NCBI RefSeq assembly: GCF_024722015.1
Contig: NZ_JANQBD010000006.1
Coordinates: forward strand, 62,001 to 126,000
Direction of reading: 5' to 3'
Length of the DNA: 64,000 nt
Origin: Paenibacillus radicis (ex Xue et al. 2023)
GTDB taxonomy: Bacteria; Bacillota; Bacilli; Paenibacillales; NBRC-103111
Both the position numbers and the translations under genes were made by a program. The stretch's first letter is position 1. Every line of letters begins with the position of its first letter. The notes beneath the pieces were generated by a model that saw only the letters and a program-made list of their open reading frames with translations, ran no database searches and was not told the origin of the DNA. This document shows positions 27,400-35,669 of this stretch, one piece after another.

Positions 27400-28239
27400 A
27401 TGAGTAAAACGATATTTATTACCGGAGCATCATCAGGAGTCGGTCTCGCAACCGCATTAAAATTAGCCGACAAAGGCTGGAATGTATATGCCGGAACCCG
27501 CCATTTGCAGCGTGATCAGGAGCAGTATGCGAACCAGGAAAATCTTCGTTTTCTTGAAGTTGATGTTACCGATCCTACTTCTCAGCAAGACGCTCTCAGA
27601 GTCATTGAACAAGCACATGGCCATCTTGATGTATTATTTTGCAATGCCGGGTTTGGATTTCTACGCGCTTTAGGTCAAGCGACAATTGAGGATATTCAAC
27701 GTGTGTTCGATACAAACCTGTACGGCGTTATTCATTCCATTCAAGCCGCGCTCCCCTTGCTGCGTAAAGCGGATTCCGGACATATCATCGCCACTTCAAG
27801 TGTCGGTGGTCTGGTTGGTCAGCCTTTAAATGAAATCTACTGTGCCAGCAAATTTGCCGTAGAAGGATTATTGGAGAGCATGGCTACTTACTACAAGCCT
27901 TTATTTAATATTGATATCACTTTAGTTGAGCCAGGTGGAATAGCGACCAATTTTGTTAATACCGTATTGAATGATATCGGAAAAACGGGCGGAATTCTTG
28001 ATGATGAATATAAACCTATAGTTGATACCTACCTAGAAACCTTTTCCAAAAGGAATGTTGTGCCGCAAAGTGCTGAAGCTGTAGCTGAAGTCGTGCTGGA
28101 CTTATTACAGATGGAAACCAAGCCATTGCGGCTGCGTACTTCGGAAATAGCTGAAGTATTCGTAAGCCATAAGGTTAAAACCGATCCAAGCGGTCTGGAG
28201 GGCATCTTAGCTACCCGCAAGCTTCAGCTTAACATGTAA
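27400..28239 (+). CDS. Short-chain dehydrogenase/reductase under MarR control
   Basis: Classical SDR of 279 aa: TGASSGVG nucleotide loop near the N-terminus, NAG strand (LFCNAGFGFL), catalytic Ser in ATSSVGG and YxxxK in YCASK. The long C-terminal part (LVEPGGIATNFVNTVL onwards) resembles the NAD(P)-dependent oxidoreductases of unknown specificity common in bacteria. The frame could start 7 codons earlier; GGGAG lies 8 bases before this ATG. Substrate unknown; regulation by the neighbouring MarR is inferred from the shared promoter motif. Confidence 0.88.
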   Translation: MSKTIFITGASSGVGLATALKLADKGWNVYAGTRHLQRDQEQYANQENLRFLEVDVTDPTSQQDALRVIEQAHGHLDVLFCNAGFGFLRALGQATIEDIQRVFDTNLYGVIHSIQAALPLLRKADSGHIIATSSVGGLVGQPLNEIYCASKFAVEGLLESMATYYKPLFNIDITLVEPGGIATNFVNTVLNDIGKTGGILDDEYKPIVDTYLETFSKRNVVPQSAEAVAEVVLDLLQMETKPLRLRTSEIAEVFVSHKVKTDPSGLEGILATRKLQLNM

Positions 28240-28245
28240 ATGAAA

Positions 28246-28285
28246 ATGAACCCCCCTCATTATTCCGTTCATGAGGGGGGTTCAT
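28246..28285. terminator. Hairpin terminator between the SDR gene and the transglutaminase gene
   Basis: Perfect 15-bp stem ATGAACCCCCCTCAT/ATGAGGGGGGTTCAT with a 10-base loop, between two convergent genes. No long T-run on either side. Confidence 0.72.
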
Positions 28286-28304
28286 CATTAATATTGAGAA
28301 TTAA

Positions 28305-30539
28305 TTAAACCTGTGAGCGCAGCTTTTCAACAAGCTGTGATGTACTCTGCCAATCCTCTTCCGTAATTTCAGCTCTACTGTACTTGGCCTTCTCGAAAAT
28401 GAACAACACCTGCTCCAAGTCCGCTTTCAGCCACTTGCTCTGCTTCGACCATCTGCGTACAGCTTCACGCAGCGTTTCATGCTCCAGTCTCGTGTATCCT
28501 TTACGACGGCATATACGCAGCATCCGCTCGCATTCCACGATGACCTTCTGCTTTAACAACGATGCACGACGACGTTCAAGCTTTTCGCGAATCAGTTCAA
28601 TGACTTGCAGCTTCCAGACAATGAAAGCAGCTAATGCGGCAAACAGCACAATGATGCCACCAATACCAGCCGCTTGACCTGAATTATAAAATGAGTTGGA
28701 CTCCTCAGTCACAGCAGCTGCATCAGGCAGTGTCGATGGGTCAAAGGTAAGCTCTTGCTCCGGTACGGCGCGTGGCAGTACAAACCCGGAGGTCGGCTCA
28801 AACGGGATCCAGCCAATACCACTGAAGTACACTTCGACCCATGAGTGGGCATCCGCATTACGAACGGTGTAAACGCCAGCCCCATCAGGATCCACAAGCC
28901 CTTGTTCACCCATTGAATAAATAAATTCATCTTGTATTGCCGATAGTCCCGAGGCATACCCTTTCACCCAACGGGTAGGCAGCCCTACAGAACGCGAGAG
29001 CACGGCCATCGCCGAAGAATAATAGTCGCAGTACCCTTCCTTAATTTCAAATAAAAAACGGTCGACAAAATCTCGGCTGCGCCCTTTACTAAGATCCGGT
29101 TTGTTTGTATAGGGGTACTTTTCGCGTAAATATTGCTCAATTTTTTTGGCCTTGTCATATGGATTTGGCGAATCCTTGGTAATATCTACCGCTAGCTGCC
29201 TTACACGGTTCGGTACGGTCTCGGGCACCTGGAGGTAAGGCGCCAGCTCCGCGCGATTAGGCGGCTCCATTGGCGCAAGACGCAAAGCATCCTCATCGAT
29301 AATTGGCATCTGGGATACTAATGTATAAGTTTTCGGATAAACGGGTTGACGCTGCTCATTGAAACGAAGCTCAGACTGTCCAGGGGCCCATAGAACGGGA
29401 TCAAAACCGTTCTTGGCACCGTTCATTTCAACAAGCTTTTGAACGGTATACGCTCCAAACAGCACAGGGTATTTTTCTTCGGATAACATAGTAATATTCT
29501 GAGTAATCTCAAACGTTTTTAACGGGCTTCCGGCCATCCTAGGATCTGTCGGAAGAACGTTGTCTGCTCTAACACCTACTGTCGTAGCACGTTTGTCATT
29601 CTCGCTTGCTTCCCAGCCTTTACCGCTGTAGAGCGACCTTGTCTCTCCACGCCAATAGCTGCGATGCGTCGTATCTACAGACATTACCGGCGTATAATCG
29701 TATTCAAAACCGCCTCCAAGGGAAGCGTCGCTGCGGCTGTAGCCAGAAGATGCGTCACCGTTAGCCGCTGATGTAGCGGTCTCAATACCTTTGCCTGTAG
29801 TAAAGTTAACAGGCTCTCCGCGGAAATTACGCCATGCGGTATAAGGGTCCGTTAGCACAGGATTAACTTCCGGCATAGCGGCTCCGAATATCAGAGTTAA
29901 ACTAACTAATGAAATTACAGGCACTGCAATGGATGTTGGATAATCAGCCAAATAGCTCCAGGCAGTCGGATCTTTTTTGCGAAGCTGCTGAAAATGGCAT
30001 AAAATTAGCAGGAATAATCCGCAGCCCACTGTCATGGCCACCTGCGGCCATAAATATACCGTCGAGAAAGAATCTCGGATGCACATGCCAAGCACACCGA
30101 TGATCATTAACGCATAAACCCGCCACTTAACCTCCACCCACCAGATTAAGGTCAAATAAATGACCCAGGCGCTTAGGCTGAACCATAAATAAGGTGTTAG
30201 CTGATACAAGTTCAAAAAAAGCTTGGAAGAAAAAAAACTGCTGAATGGCATTTCATCAATTACACTATATTGAACAAGAACTCGTACGTTTATTGCAATT
30301 AATACAATCAGTTGAATAAGTCCCCGCAGAAGCCAATGAAGTTTAGGTATATGCTCCAAAAGAAAGGTTGCCAGAAGCGCAAGTTCAACAATAAGGACCG
30401 TTTCCGGAAGCCACGTGCCCTGCTCCTTGGAAATCCAAATCACAATCTGATACAAGATAAGACCGACAAGCAGAGCGGTTAACCGGTGCGTCCAATTTTG
30501 CCACAGAAACTTCTGCCACCAGGGTGTGGTTTCGTTCAT
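28305..30539 (-). CDS. Membrane transglutaminase-like protein (TgpA/DUF4129 type)
   Basis: A 744-aa protein. Several membrane helices occupy about residues 1-210; an extracytoplasmic region follows. The transglutaminase core at about 470-570 contains the catalytic Cys in EGYCDYYSSAMAVLSR and the His in NADAHSWVEVYFSGIGW, with a further acidic residue in EPTSG. Another helix near 630 is followed by a cytoplasmic DUF4129-like tail. The ATG overlaps the stop of the DUF58 gene (ATGA) and has GGGAGGG upstream; the open frame before it belongs to the overlap. It is the last gene of the MoxR-DUF58-transglutaminase operon, a conserved trio of unknown function often linked to envelope stress or extracellular proteins. 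Confidence 0.9.
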   Translation of the reverse strand: MNETTPWWQKFLWQNWTHRLTALLVGLILYQIVIWISKEQGTWLPETVLIVELALLATFLLEHIPKLHWLLRGLIQLIVLIAINVRVLVQYSVIDEMPFSSFFSSKLFLNLYQLTPYLWFSLSAWVIYLTLIWWVEVKWRVYALMIIGVLGMCIRDSFSTVYLWPQVAMTVGCGLFLLILCHFQQLRKKDPTAWSYLADYPTSIAVPVISLVSLTLIFGAAMPEVNPVLTDPYTAWRNFRGEPVNFTTGKGIETATSAANGDASSGYSRSDASLGGGFEYDYTPVMSVDTTHRSYWRGETRSLYSGKGWEASENDKRATTVGVRADNVLPTDPRMAGSPLKTFEITQNITMLSEEKYPVLFGAYTVQKLVEMNGAKNGFDPVLWAPGQSELRFNEQRQPVYPKTYTLVSQMPIIDEDALRLAPMEPPNRAELAPYLQVPETVPNRVRQLAVDITKDSPNPYDKAKKIEQYLREKYPYTNKPDLSKGRSRDFVDRFLFEIKEGYCDYYSSAMAVLSRSVGLPTRWVKGYASGLSAIQDEFIYSMGEQGLVDPDGAGVYTVRNADAHSWVEVYFSGIGWIPFEPTSGFVLPRAVPEQELTFDPSTLPDAAAVTEESNSFYNSGQAAGIGGIIVLFAALAAFIVWKLQVIELIREKLERRRASLLKQKVIVECERMLRICRRKGYTRLEHETLREAVRRWSKQSKWLKADLEQVLFIFEKAKYSRAEITEEDWQSTSQLVEKLRSQV

Positions 30540-31789
30540 CCGTTTCGCCCTCCCAACACAACCGGCAGCTCTTGCAATGACCCGATTGCATAGCCGACTA
30601 CTCCAAGCGAATGCAATTGACGCAGCCACTTTTCCTTGTCGTCATGTTCGGAGCAAATCCATAGATGGCAAGGATTTAATTGAAGCTGCTTAAGCCAGCT
30701 GAAAATAGGCAAAAGCGCCTCGCCATGAATAGGTGTAATCAAAGCCACGAAGCTGCCTGGCACGAGATTTTGCGCCTTTTCCCTCAAAACCTGTTTAAGC
30801 GAATACGTTCCATCCGCTTCCACATGTATAAAATGCTGCTGAACTGCTTTTAATTGGTTTTGCCCCGGTCTAGGCTCATAATACACATCGTCAGAGCCCG
30901 TCGAAACGAGCCCCAAAGCCAAGCTTCGGCTCGAACCATACATGAACAACGAGGCCGCTATGGACACAGCAAGCTCGAATTGCTCCGAATCCTTATAGGA
31001 CTTGCGCTGCCGGTCCAAAACCAGGTAGCTCTTCGGCAAAGATTCCCTTTCGAATTCCTTCGATTTCCAGGTCCCGGTCTTGGCAGTTGCATTCCAATGA
31101 ATTCGTGACAAACGATCCCCATACATATATTCCCGTACTCCGTTGATTTGAGTTGTTTCACGTACAGCGCGGGTTGTTGTTGAGTGATGGTTCGTCCCCT
31201 TCATCATCTGGTGGAACTGGTGCCATTCGCGGATTGGAACGGTTTGCGGCAAAACTACAAAGCTATGGGGGAGATTCAGCATCCCGCCATGCTCGAACAA
31301 ACCGAATATATCCTCGGTTACACATTCTGTTGCTCCAAACGTGTACGAGCCCCGTCGTAGCGATGGAGTCCGATATTCCAAGTCACCGCGGCGGCGCCAG
31401 TCCGGTACCATCGTAGCCTCGAAGACCAGCTCGCTGCCGTTTTTGTGAAACAAGCGATCTTTGACAAAAATATAGGGCATCGGCCAAAAGCCGGGAATTT
31501 GCAGCTGTATGGAAACACCAAGTGTACTGCCGGCTTCCAGCATATTGCTATGCTCCATGTTTTGCAGATTTCTTACACCCTGTGTTCTTTTGATACCGCT
31601 CCATTGTCCAAGAAGCAAATAAATACTTAGCACCAGCATAATAACGAAGAGCATAAGCGCCAGCTTGCCGCCTTGGAAAAGTAAAAAGCCAAGGCTGCCG
31701 ACAAAACTGACAAACACTGCCCAAAATTGTTTGCTCAAACGGGGAATTTCAGTAAGCTTTTGTACGATCGATTCCCTCATTATACTCAC
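30536..31789 (-). CDS. DUF58 domain protein
   Basis: A 417-aa protein with two N-terminal membrane helices (about 22-62) and a DUF58 segment containing YGDRLSRIHWNATAKTG at about residues 220-236, with a VWA-like C-terminal half (YLVLDRQRKSYKDSEQFELA). It is encoded between moxR and the transglutaminase gene with four-base overlaps at both ends, so it should be made in fixed proportion to them. The MoxR ATPase probably acts on this protein, as in related MoxR/VWA pairs. Confidence 0.9.
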   Translation of the reverse strand: MSIMRESIVQKLTEIPRLSKQFWAVFVSFVGSLGFLLFQGGKLALMLFVIMLVLSIYLLLGQWSGIKRTQGVRNLQNMEHSNMLEAGSTLGVSIQLQIPGFWPMPYIFVKDRLFHKNGSELVFEATMVPDWRRRGDLEYRTPSLRRGSYTFGATECVTEDIFGLFEHGGMLNLPHSFVVLPQTVPIREWHQFHQMMKGTNHHSTTTRAVRETTQINGVREYMYGDRLSRIHWNATAKTGTWKSKEFERESLPKSYLVLDRQRKSYKDSEQFELAVSIAASLFMYGSSRSLALGLVSTGSDDVYYEPRPGQNQLKAVQQHFIHVEADGTYSLKQVLREKAQNLVPGSFVALITPIHGEALLPIFSWLKQLQLNPCHLWICSEHDDKEKWLRQLHSLGVVGYAIGSLQELPVVLGGRNG

Positions 31790-32745
31790 TTCTCCATTCG
31801 TACGGGCACTCTAACCTGCTGAAAAACGGATTGAAGTACGGACTGTACGGTGGCACCATCCATTCGTGCTTCAGCTTGCAAGATGATACGATGTCCTAGA
31901 ACAAAAGGGGCTAAAAATTTTATATCATCAGGTATTACGTAATCACGCTCTTGAATTAAGGCATATGCTTTGGATGCTTGGACTAATGCGAGAGTAGCTC
32001 GTGGACTTGCTCCAAGAAAAATCGAAGCATGCTCGCGGGTCTGTCTGGTAACGGCTACCAAGTAGCTGGCAACTGCATCGTCCAAATGAACATGCTTGGC
32101 TCGCTGTTGGATTTCTGCGATATGCTCAACATCTGCCACCGGCTGAAGGTTCTCTAGGGGATGAATGACGCTCTGTGAAATAATCATTCGGGTCTCTGTT
32201 GCTTCATCAGGATAACCCAGGCTGAATTTCATCATAAAACGATCCAACTGAGCCTCAGGCAGTGTGTAGGTGCCTTCAAAATCGATCGGATTCTGAGTTG
32301 CAAGCAGTAAAAATGGTTTAGGCAGCTGATGGGTCTCCCCGTCAACCGTTATATGACCCTCTTCCATCGCTTCTAGAAGAGCTGATTGTGTCTTTGTTGT
32401 AGCGCGGTTAATTTCATCCGCCAGCAAAATATGCGTCATTACTGGGCCGGGTCTAAAAACAAACACCTCATCCTTGGGATGATATATGGATACCCCAGTG
32501 ATATCCGTAGGGAGTAAATCAGGATTACACTGGATACGACGAAATTGACCATGAATTGATTTAGCTAACGATTTAATCAGAACCGTTTTTCCTGTTCCAG
32601 GAACGTCCTCCAACAGCACGTGCCCACCAGCAAGCATAGCTGTTAGCAACAGTTTAATTTCATCTGTTTTGCCAAGGATACAAGATTCCAAATTTGCTTG
32701 TATGCGCTTAAGGATTTGTATGTCTTCTTTGACTAGTGCCTCCAT
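31786..32745 (-). CDS. MoxR-family AAA+ ATPase
   Basis: A 319-aa AAA+ ATPase. Walker A is EDVPGTGKT (residues 46-54) and Walker B is ILLADEINRA (about 109). Sensor 1 lies in LLATQNPIDFEGTYTLPEAQ, and the characteristic MoxR segment LGASPRATLALVQASKAYAL follows. AAGGAGG precedes the ATG. It heads the operon; the stop overlaps the next start by four bases. Confidence 0.94.
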   Translation of the reverse strand: MEALVKEDIQILKRIQANLESCILGKTDEIKLLLTAMLAGGHVLLEDVPGTGKTVLIKSLAKSIHGQFRRIQCNPDLLPTDITGVSIYHPKDEVFVFRPGPVMTHILLADEINRATTKTQSALLEAMEEGHITVDGETHQLPKPFLLLATQNPIDFEGTYTLPEAQLDRFMMKFSLGYPDEATETRMIISQSVIHPLENLQPVADVEHIAEIQQRAKHVHLDDAVASYLVAVTRQTREHASIFLGASPRATLALVQASKAYALIQERDYVIPDDIKFLAPFVLGHRIILQAEARMDGATVQSVLQSVFQQVRVPVRMEK

Positions 32746-33021
32746 GTTCCTGATCCTCCTTGGGGTATATGGTTAATATGGTAGAATAACTCATCTTCTA
32801 TTTTACAGGATTCAAAAAATGCCGTATACATGCAAAAATGCTGAATTTGTTTGTATAAATACACATTTAGGCGCCTTTTCTCCAGTTTAGAGCTATAGTT
32901 GGCTGTTTACCATGCATTCTTCTTTTTGAAATACGCCTCATGATTGCCTTGGGTGTACAAATGACGTCTACATTCATACTCGTTGTCCAATAGACCAAGT
33001 AATTGAGTCTCATAGGACGTG

Positions 33022-33064
33022 AAAAAAACCTTCAAACCCACTGTATAAGTGGGAACTGAAGGTT
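33022..33064 (-). terminator. Terminator of the spoVA operon
   Basis: Stem AACCTTCAaacCCACT/AGTGGGaacTGAAGGTT; on the minus strand it ends in GGTTTTTTTC. It lies 135 bases past the spoVAE stop. Between 32746 and 33021 I see only AT-rich DNA and the MoxR upstream region. The stem is similar in sequence to the hairpin at 8010-8057. Confidence 0.8.
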
Positions 33065-33198
33065 CATTTTCAACAACTGTCACAGACAATATGAGGCTGA
33101 AATTTGCAAAAAAATGACACTTGGAACAGCCCTGACATTCACGGCAGCAAGCATGAAGAAAAGCTGTGCAAGGAAAACTCCCATCCTTCCTTACGGCT

Positions 33199-33561
33199 TC
33201 AGCCTCTAGGTCTGCACACTACTGCAGCAAGAAAAGAAAATATAATAGCGGCCGAAATCCCCGCACTTGTAACTTTAAATATACCGGTAATAATACCAAT
33301 GGCACCGTCTTGGTTCAGCTCCTGCAAGGCTCCGTGAACCAGTGCGTTACCAAAGCTCGTTATCGGCACGGTCGCTCCCGCACCAGCAAATCTAATGAAA
33401 GGATCATACCAGCCGACACCATCCGCAACAGCACCTGCTACAACCAGTGAGCTCATAGTATGAGCCGGAGTCAGCTTGCCGACATCCATTAACAGCTGGC
33501 CAACGACGCAAATTGCACCTCCAATAACAAAAGCCCAAACAAAATGCATAAAAGTGTCCAT
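33199..33561 (-). CDS. spoVAE: Stage V sporulation protein AE
   Basis: Small hydrophobic membrane protein of 120 aa, part of the SpoVA channel for dipicolinic acid movement into the spore and out on germination. Pattern: [20 protein letters not shown], then [24 protein letters not shown] blocks shared with SpoVAC. It starts directly after the spoVAD stop (TAAATG), with GCGGGGG inside the spoVAD end as its ribosome site. Confidence 0.93.
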   Translation of the reverse strand: MDTFMHFVWAFVIGGAICVVGQLLMDVGKLTPAHTMSSLVVAGAVADGVGWYDPFIRFAGAGATVPITSFGNALVHGALQELNQDGAIGIITGIFKVTSAGISAAIIFSFLAAVVCRPRG

Positions 33562-34578
33562 TTAATGTCCCCCGCCTTCGATTGATACAGCATGGGCAAT
33601 GCAAGGGATGCTCTCTCCCTGCTGGAACGACAACGGGGACAACAAGGCTCCTGTTGCAATAACCAACACCCGTTTAAGGTCACCATTGCGAATCTGCTTC
33701 ATTATATGTCCATAGGTCACGGAAGCTGAGCAGCCACAGCCGCTGCCACCAGCACAAACTACAGGTTGCTTTTCAATGTCATAAATCATCAGGCCGCAGT
33801 CCTTATAAATAGTTTGACTAATTGGAATCTTATGCTTCTCCAGCAATTCATTTGCAATTTCATACCCTACCTTGGCCAAGTCGCCAGTCACAATAAGATC
33901 GTAATATCCCGGATCCCGGTCGAAATCGCGAAGATGCGCCTGTAACGTATCCACAGCTGCAGGGGCCATCGCCGCTCCCATATTAAAGGGATCTTTAATA
34001 CCCATATCAATAACTCTTCCAATTGTAGCTCCTGTAACTACCGGACCATCCCCTTTTCTGGACAGTACTGCCGCCCCTGCCCCAGTCACCGTATACTGAG
34101 CGGTCGGCGGTTTCTGCGAGCCATATTCAGTCGGATAGCGGAACTGTTTTTCCGATGTGCAGTTATGACTGCATGTCCCGGCCATCACATAATCGGCGTC
34201 TCCCGAATTAATCATCATTGAAGCGAGTGCTAATCCTTCCATTGAGGTTGAGCATGCGCCAAATATACCCAAGTATGGAATGGTTAAAGTTCGCGCAGCA
34301 AACGTATTGCTTATTATTTGATTCATCAAATCGCCACCGACATAAAATTGAACCTGTTCTTTGGTTAACCCGGCTTTCTCAACAGCCAATTCGGTAGCTT
34401 CTTCCATAAGCTTGCGTTCTGCTTTCTCCCAACTTTCCTGCTCCAACTGCAAGTCACCATGAACAATGTCGAAATCATTGGCAAGCGGTCCGTCTCCTTC
34501 ATCTGGACCTACTACAGTGGCAGTCGCCTGAATTACAGGGCGATTCGTAAATGCCCAACTCTGATGTCCTTGCAGCAT
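33562..34578 (-). CDS. spoVAD: Stage V sporulation protein AD
   Basis: Soluble component of the SpoVA complex that binds dipicolinic acid; 338 aa, thiolase-like fold. Conserved segments: GDLMNQIISNTFAARTL, GIFGACSTSMEGLALASMMI, and VCAGGSGCGCSASVTYGHIM. GGGAGGATAA precedes the ATG, and spoVAC ends 4 bases upstream, so the three spoVA genes form a tight operon. Confidence 0.96.
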   Translation of the reverse strand: MLQGHQSWAFTNRPVIQATATVVGPDEGDGPLANDFDIVHGDLQLEQESWEKAERKLMEEATELAVEKAGLTKEQVQFYVGGDLMNQIISNTFAARTLTIPYLGIFGACSTSMEGLALASMMINSGDADYVMAGTCSHNCTSEKQFRYPTEYGSQKPPTAQYTVTGAGAAVLSRKGDGPVVTGATIGRVIDMGIKDPFNMGAAMAPAAVDTLQAHLRDFDRDPGYYDLIVTGDLAKVGYEIANELLEKHKIPISQTIYKDCGLMIYDIEKQPVVCAGGSGCGCSASVTYGHIMKQIRNGDLKRVLVIATGALLSPLSFQQGESIPCIAHAVSIEGGGH

Positions 34579-34582
34579 CCGA

Positions 34583-35065
34583 TTATCCTCCCGCTGTCGT
34601 CTTATTTATGATCAAGTGTACCAAGCCTACGAAAAATGCTGCTACCGTTCCGAACACGATAACCGAACCGGCCAGCTTAAACATATTGCCACCAACTCCC
34701 AATACGAGACCCTCGCTTTTATGCTCGATAGCCGCGGAGCACATCGAGTTGGCAAATCCAGTTACGGGTACGGCAGAACCAGCACCAGCCCATTGAGCAA
34801 GCTTGTCATATACACCCATGCAGGTCAAAATAACAGATAAAACAATCAGGACAGCAACTGTCGGATTGCCGGCTGTCTCCTTCGTAAATCCGAAACCATG
34901 AACAAATAACTCCATCAATGCTTGTCCTATCGTACAGATTATTCCTCCTACTAAAAAAGCACGGAAGCAATTTCTTGCAACCGGTCTTGACGGCTCTTTC
35001 TTCTTAGCAAGGTCTTGATACTCCTGCTGTGTCCATGTGATTTTTTGCTTTGACTTTGTAGCCAT
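34583..35065 (-). CDS. spoVAC: Stage V sporulation protein AC
   Basis: Membrane component of SpoVA, a likely mechanosensitive channel for dipicolinic acid; 160 aa with about four helices. Motif block: FLVGGIICTIGQALMELFVH, then LAQWAGAGSAVPVTGFANSM. Only C, D and E are present here; SpoVAA, AB and AF are absent from the neighbourhood, which is the minimal arrangement. AAGGGACGAG precedes the ATG. A GCATG-N18-GAAAATA pair at about 35099-35128 is a weak sigma-G candidate. Confidence 0.95.
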   Translation of the reverse strand: MATKSKQKITWTQQEYQDLAKKKEPSRPVARNCFRAFLVGGIICTIGQALMELFVHGFGFTKETAGNPTVAVLIVLSVILTCMGVYDKLAQWAGAGSAVPVTGFANSMCSAAIEHKSEGLVLGVGGNMFKLAGSVIVFGTVAAFFVGLVHLIINKTTAGG

Positions 35066-35371
35066 CTTAACTCGTCCCTTCTTTTTCTTGTCTAATCCTA
35101 TTTTCTCCTAGTCGGCACTTAACCATGCACAAGGAGTTCGGTCGTTATGTATTTCTCCAACCTCAGAAAAGGATCAGTAATAGTCCTAAGCGAACCATTG
35201 AATAAGCCTCCAAGATGAGCCAGTCCAACTTACAGGCATCTAATGTCTATAGGTCTGCTTGTCCTGCTTAATATAAGCTTGAGAGACTGCGGGTTTATAA
35301 AGGTATTATGTTGCAATAATCTAAAACTATTCTATGTAAGCCGTTACAGCTGCTACAATCCTTACCGCTAC

Positions 35372-35412
35372 ATTAAAGCCTTGTATGCTGAAACTTCATA
35401 CAAGGCTTTAAT
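35372..35412 (-). terminator. Hairpin after the tiny YjcZ-like gene
   Basis: Perfect 16-bp stem ATTAAAGCCTTGTATG/CATACAAGGCTTTAAT, 27 bases past the peptide's stop. It lacks a long U-run. Confidence 0.6.
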
Positions 35413-35438
35413 TCTGAAATGACGGCAGCAGCGATTCG

Positions 35439-35513
35439 TTAAACAAGCGCTAGTAACAAGAGTGCCAATAAAATAAAAAGCACCAGAACGATGACAATGG
35501 CTGAATTATGCAT
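35439..35513 (-). CDS. YjcZ-like small membrane peptide (24 aa)
   Basis: The frame reads MHNSAIVIVLVLFILLALLL followed by LALV. The VLVLFILL core strongly resembles the YjcZ/YtzI-type small sporulation-associated membrane peptides of Bacillales. GGGAG lies 9 bases before the ATG, and a perfect hairpin stands just downstream, so the unit looks like a complete gene. It lies between the RCC1 gene and the spoVA operon on the same strand. The family name rests on resemblance of a very short sequence, so it remains tentative. Confidence 0.55.
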   Translation of the reverse strand: MHNSAIVIVLVLFILLALLLLALV

Positions 35514-35598
35514 ATGTGCTGACTCCCATCTGCATGTTTTTATAAATGCTATATCCTATGTCTGAGAGCTTGGGTTGGAATGTGCATTTGCCTATAAA

Positions 35599-35643
35599 TA
35601 AAAAAAGCAAAGGCGATTTCCCCGAGGGAAATCGCCTTTGCTT
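35599..35643 (-). terminator. Terminator of the RCC1 gene
   Basis: Perfect stem AGCAAAGGCGATTTCCC/GGGAAATCGCCTTTGCT with a 3-base loop; minus strand ends in GCTTTTTTTAT. Confidence 0.9.
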
Positions 35644-35669
35644 CAAGATCATAAAGAAAAGCTTGCCTT

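Noticed and set aside
32907..33089. 60-codon minus-strand frame across the spoVA terminator
   Set aside because: It overlaps the hairpin, has no ribosome site and no recognisable domain.
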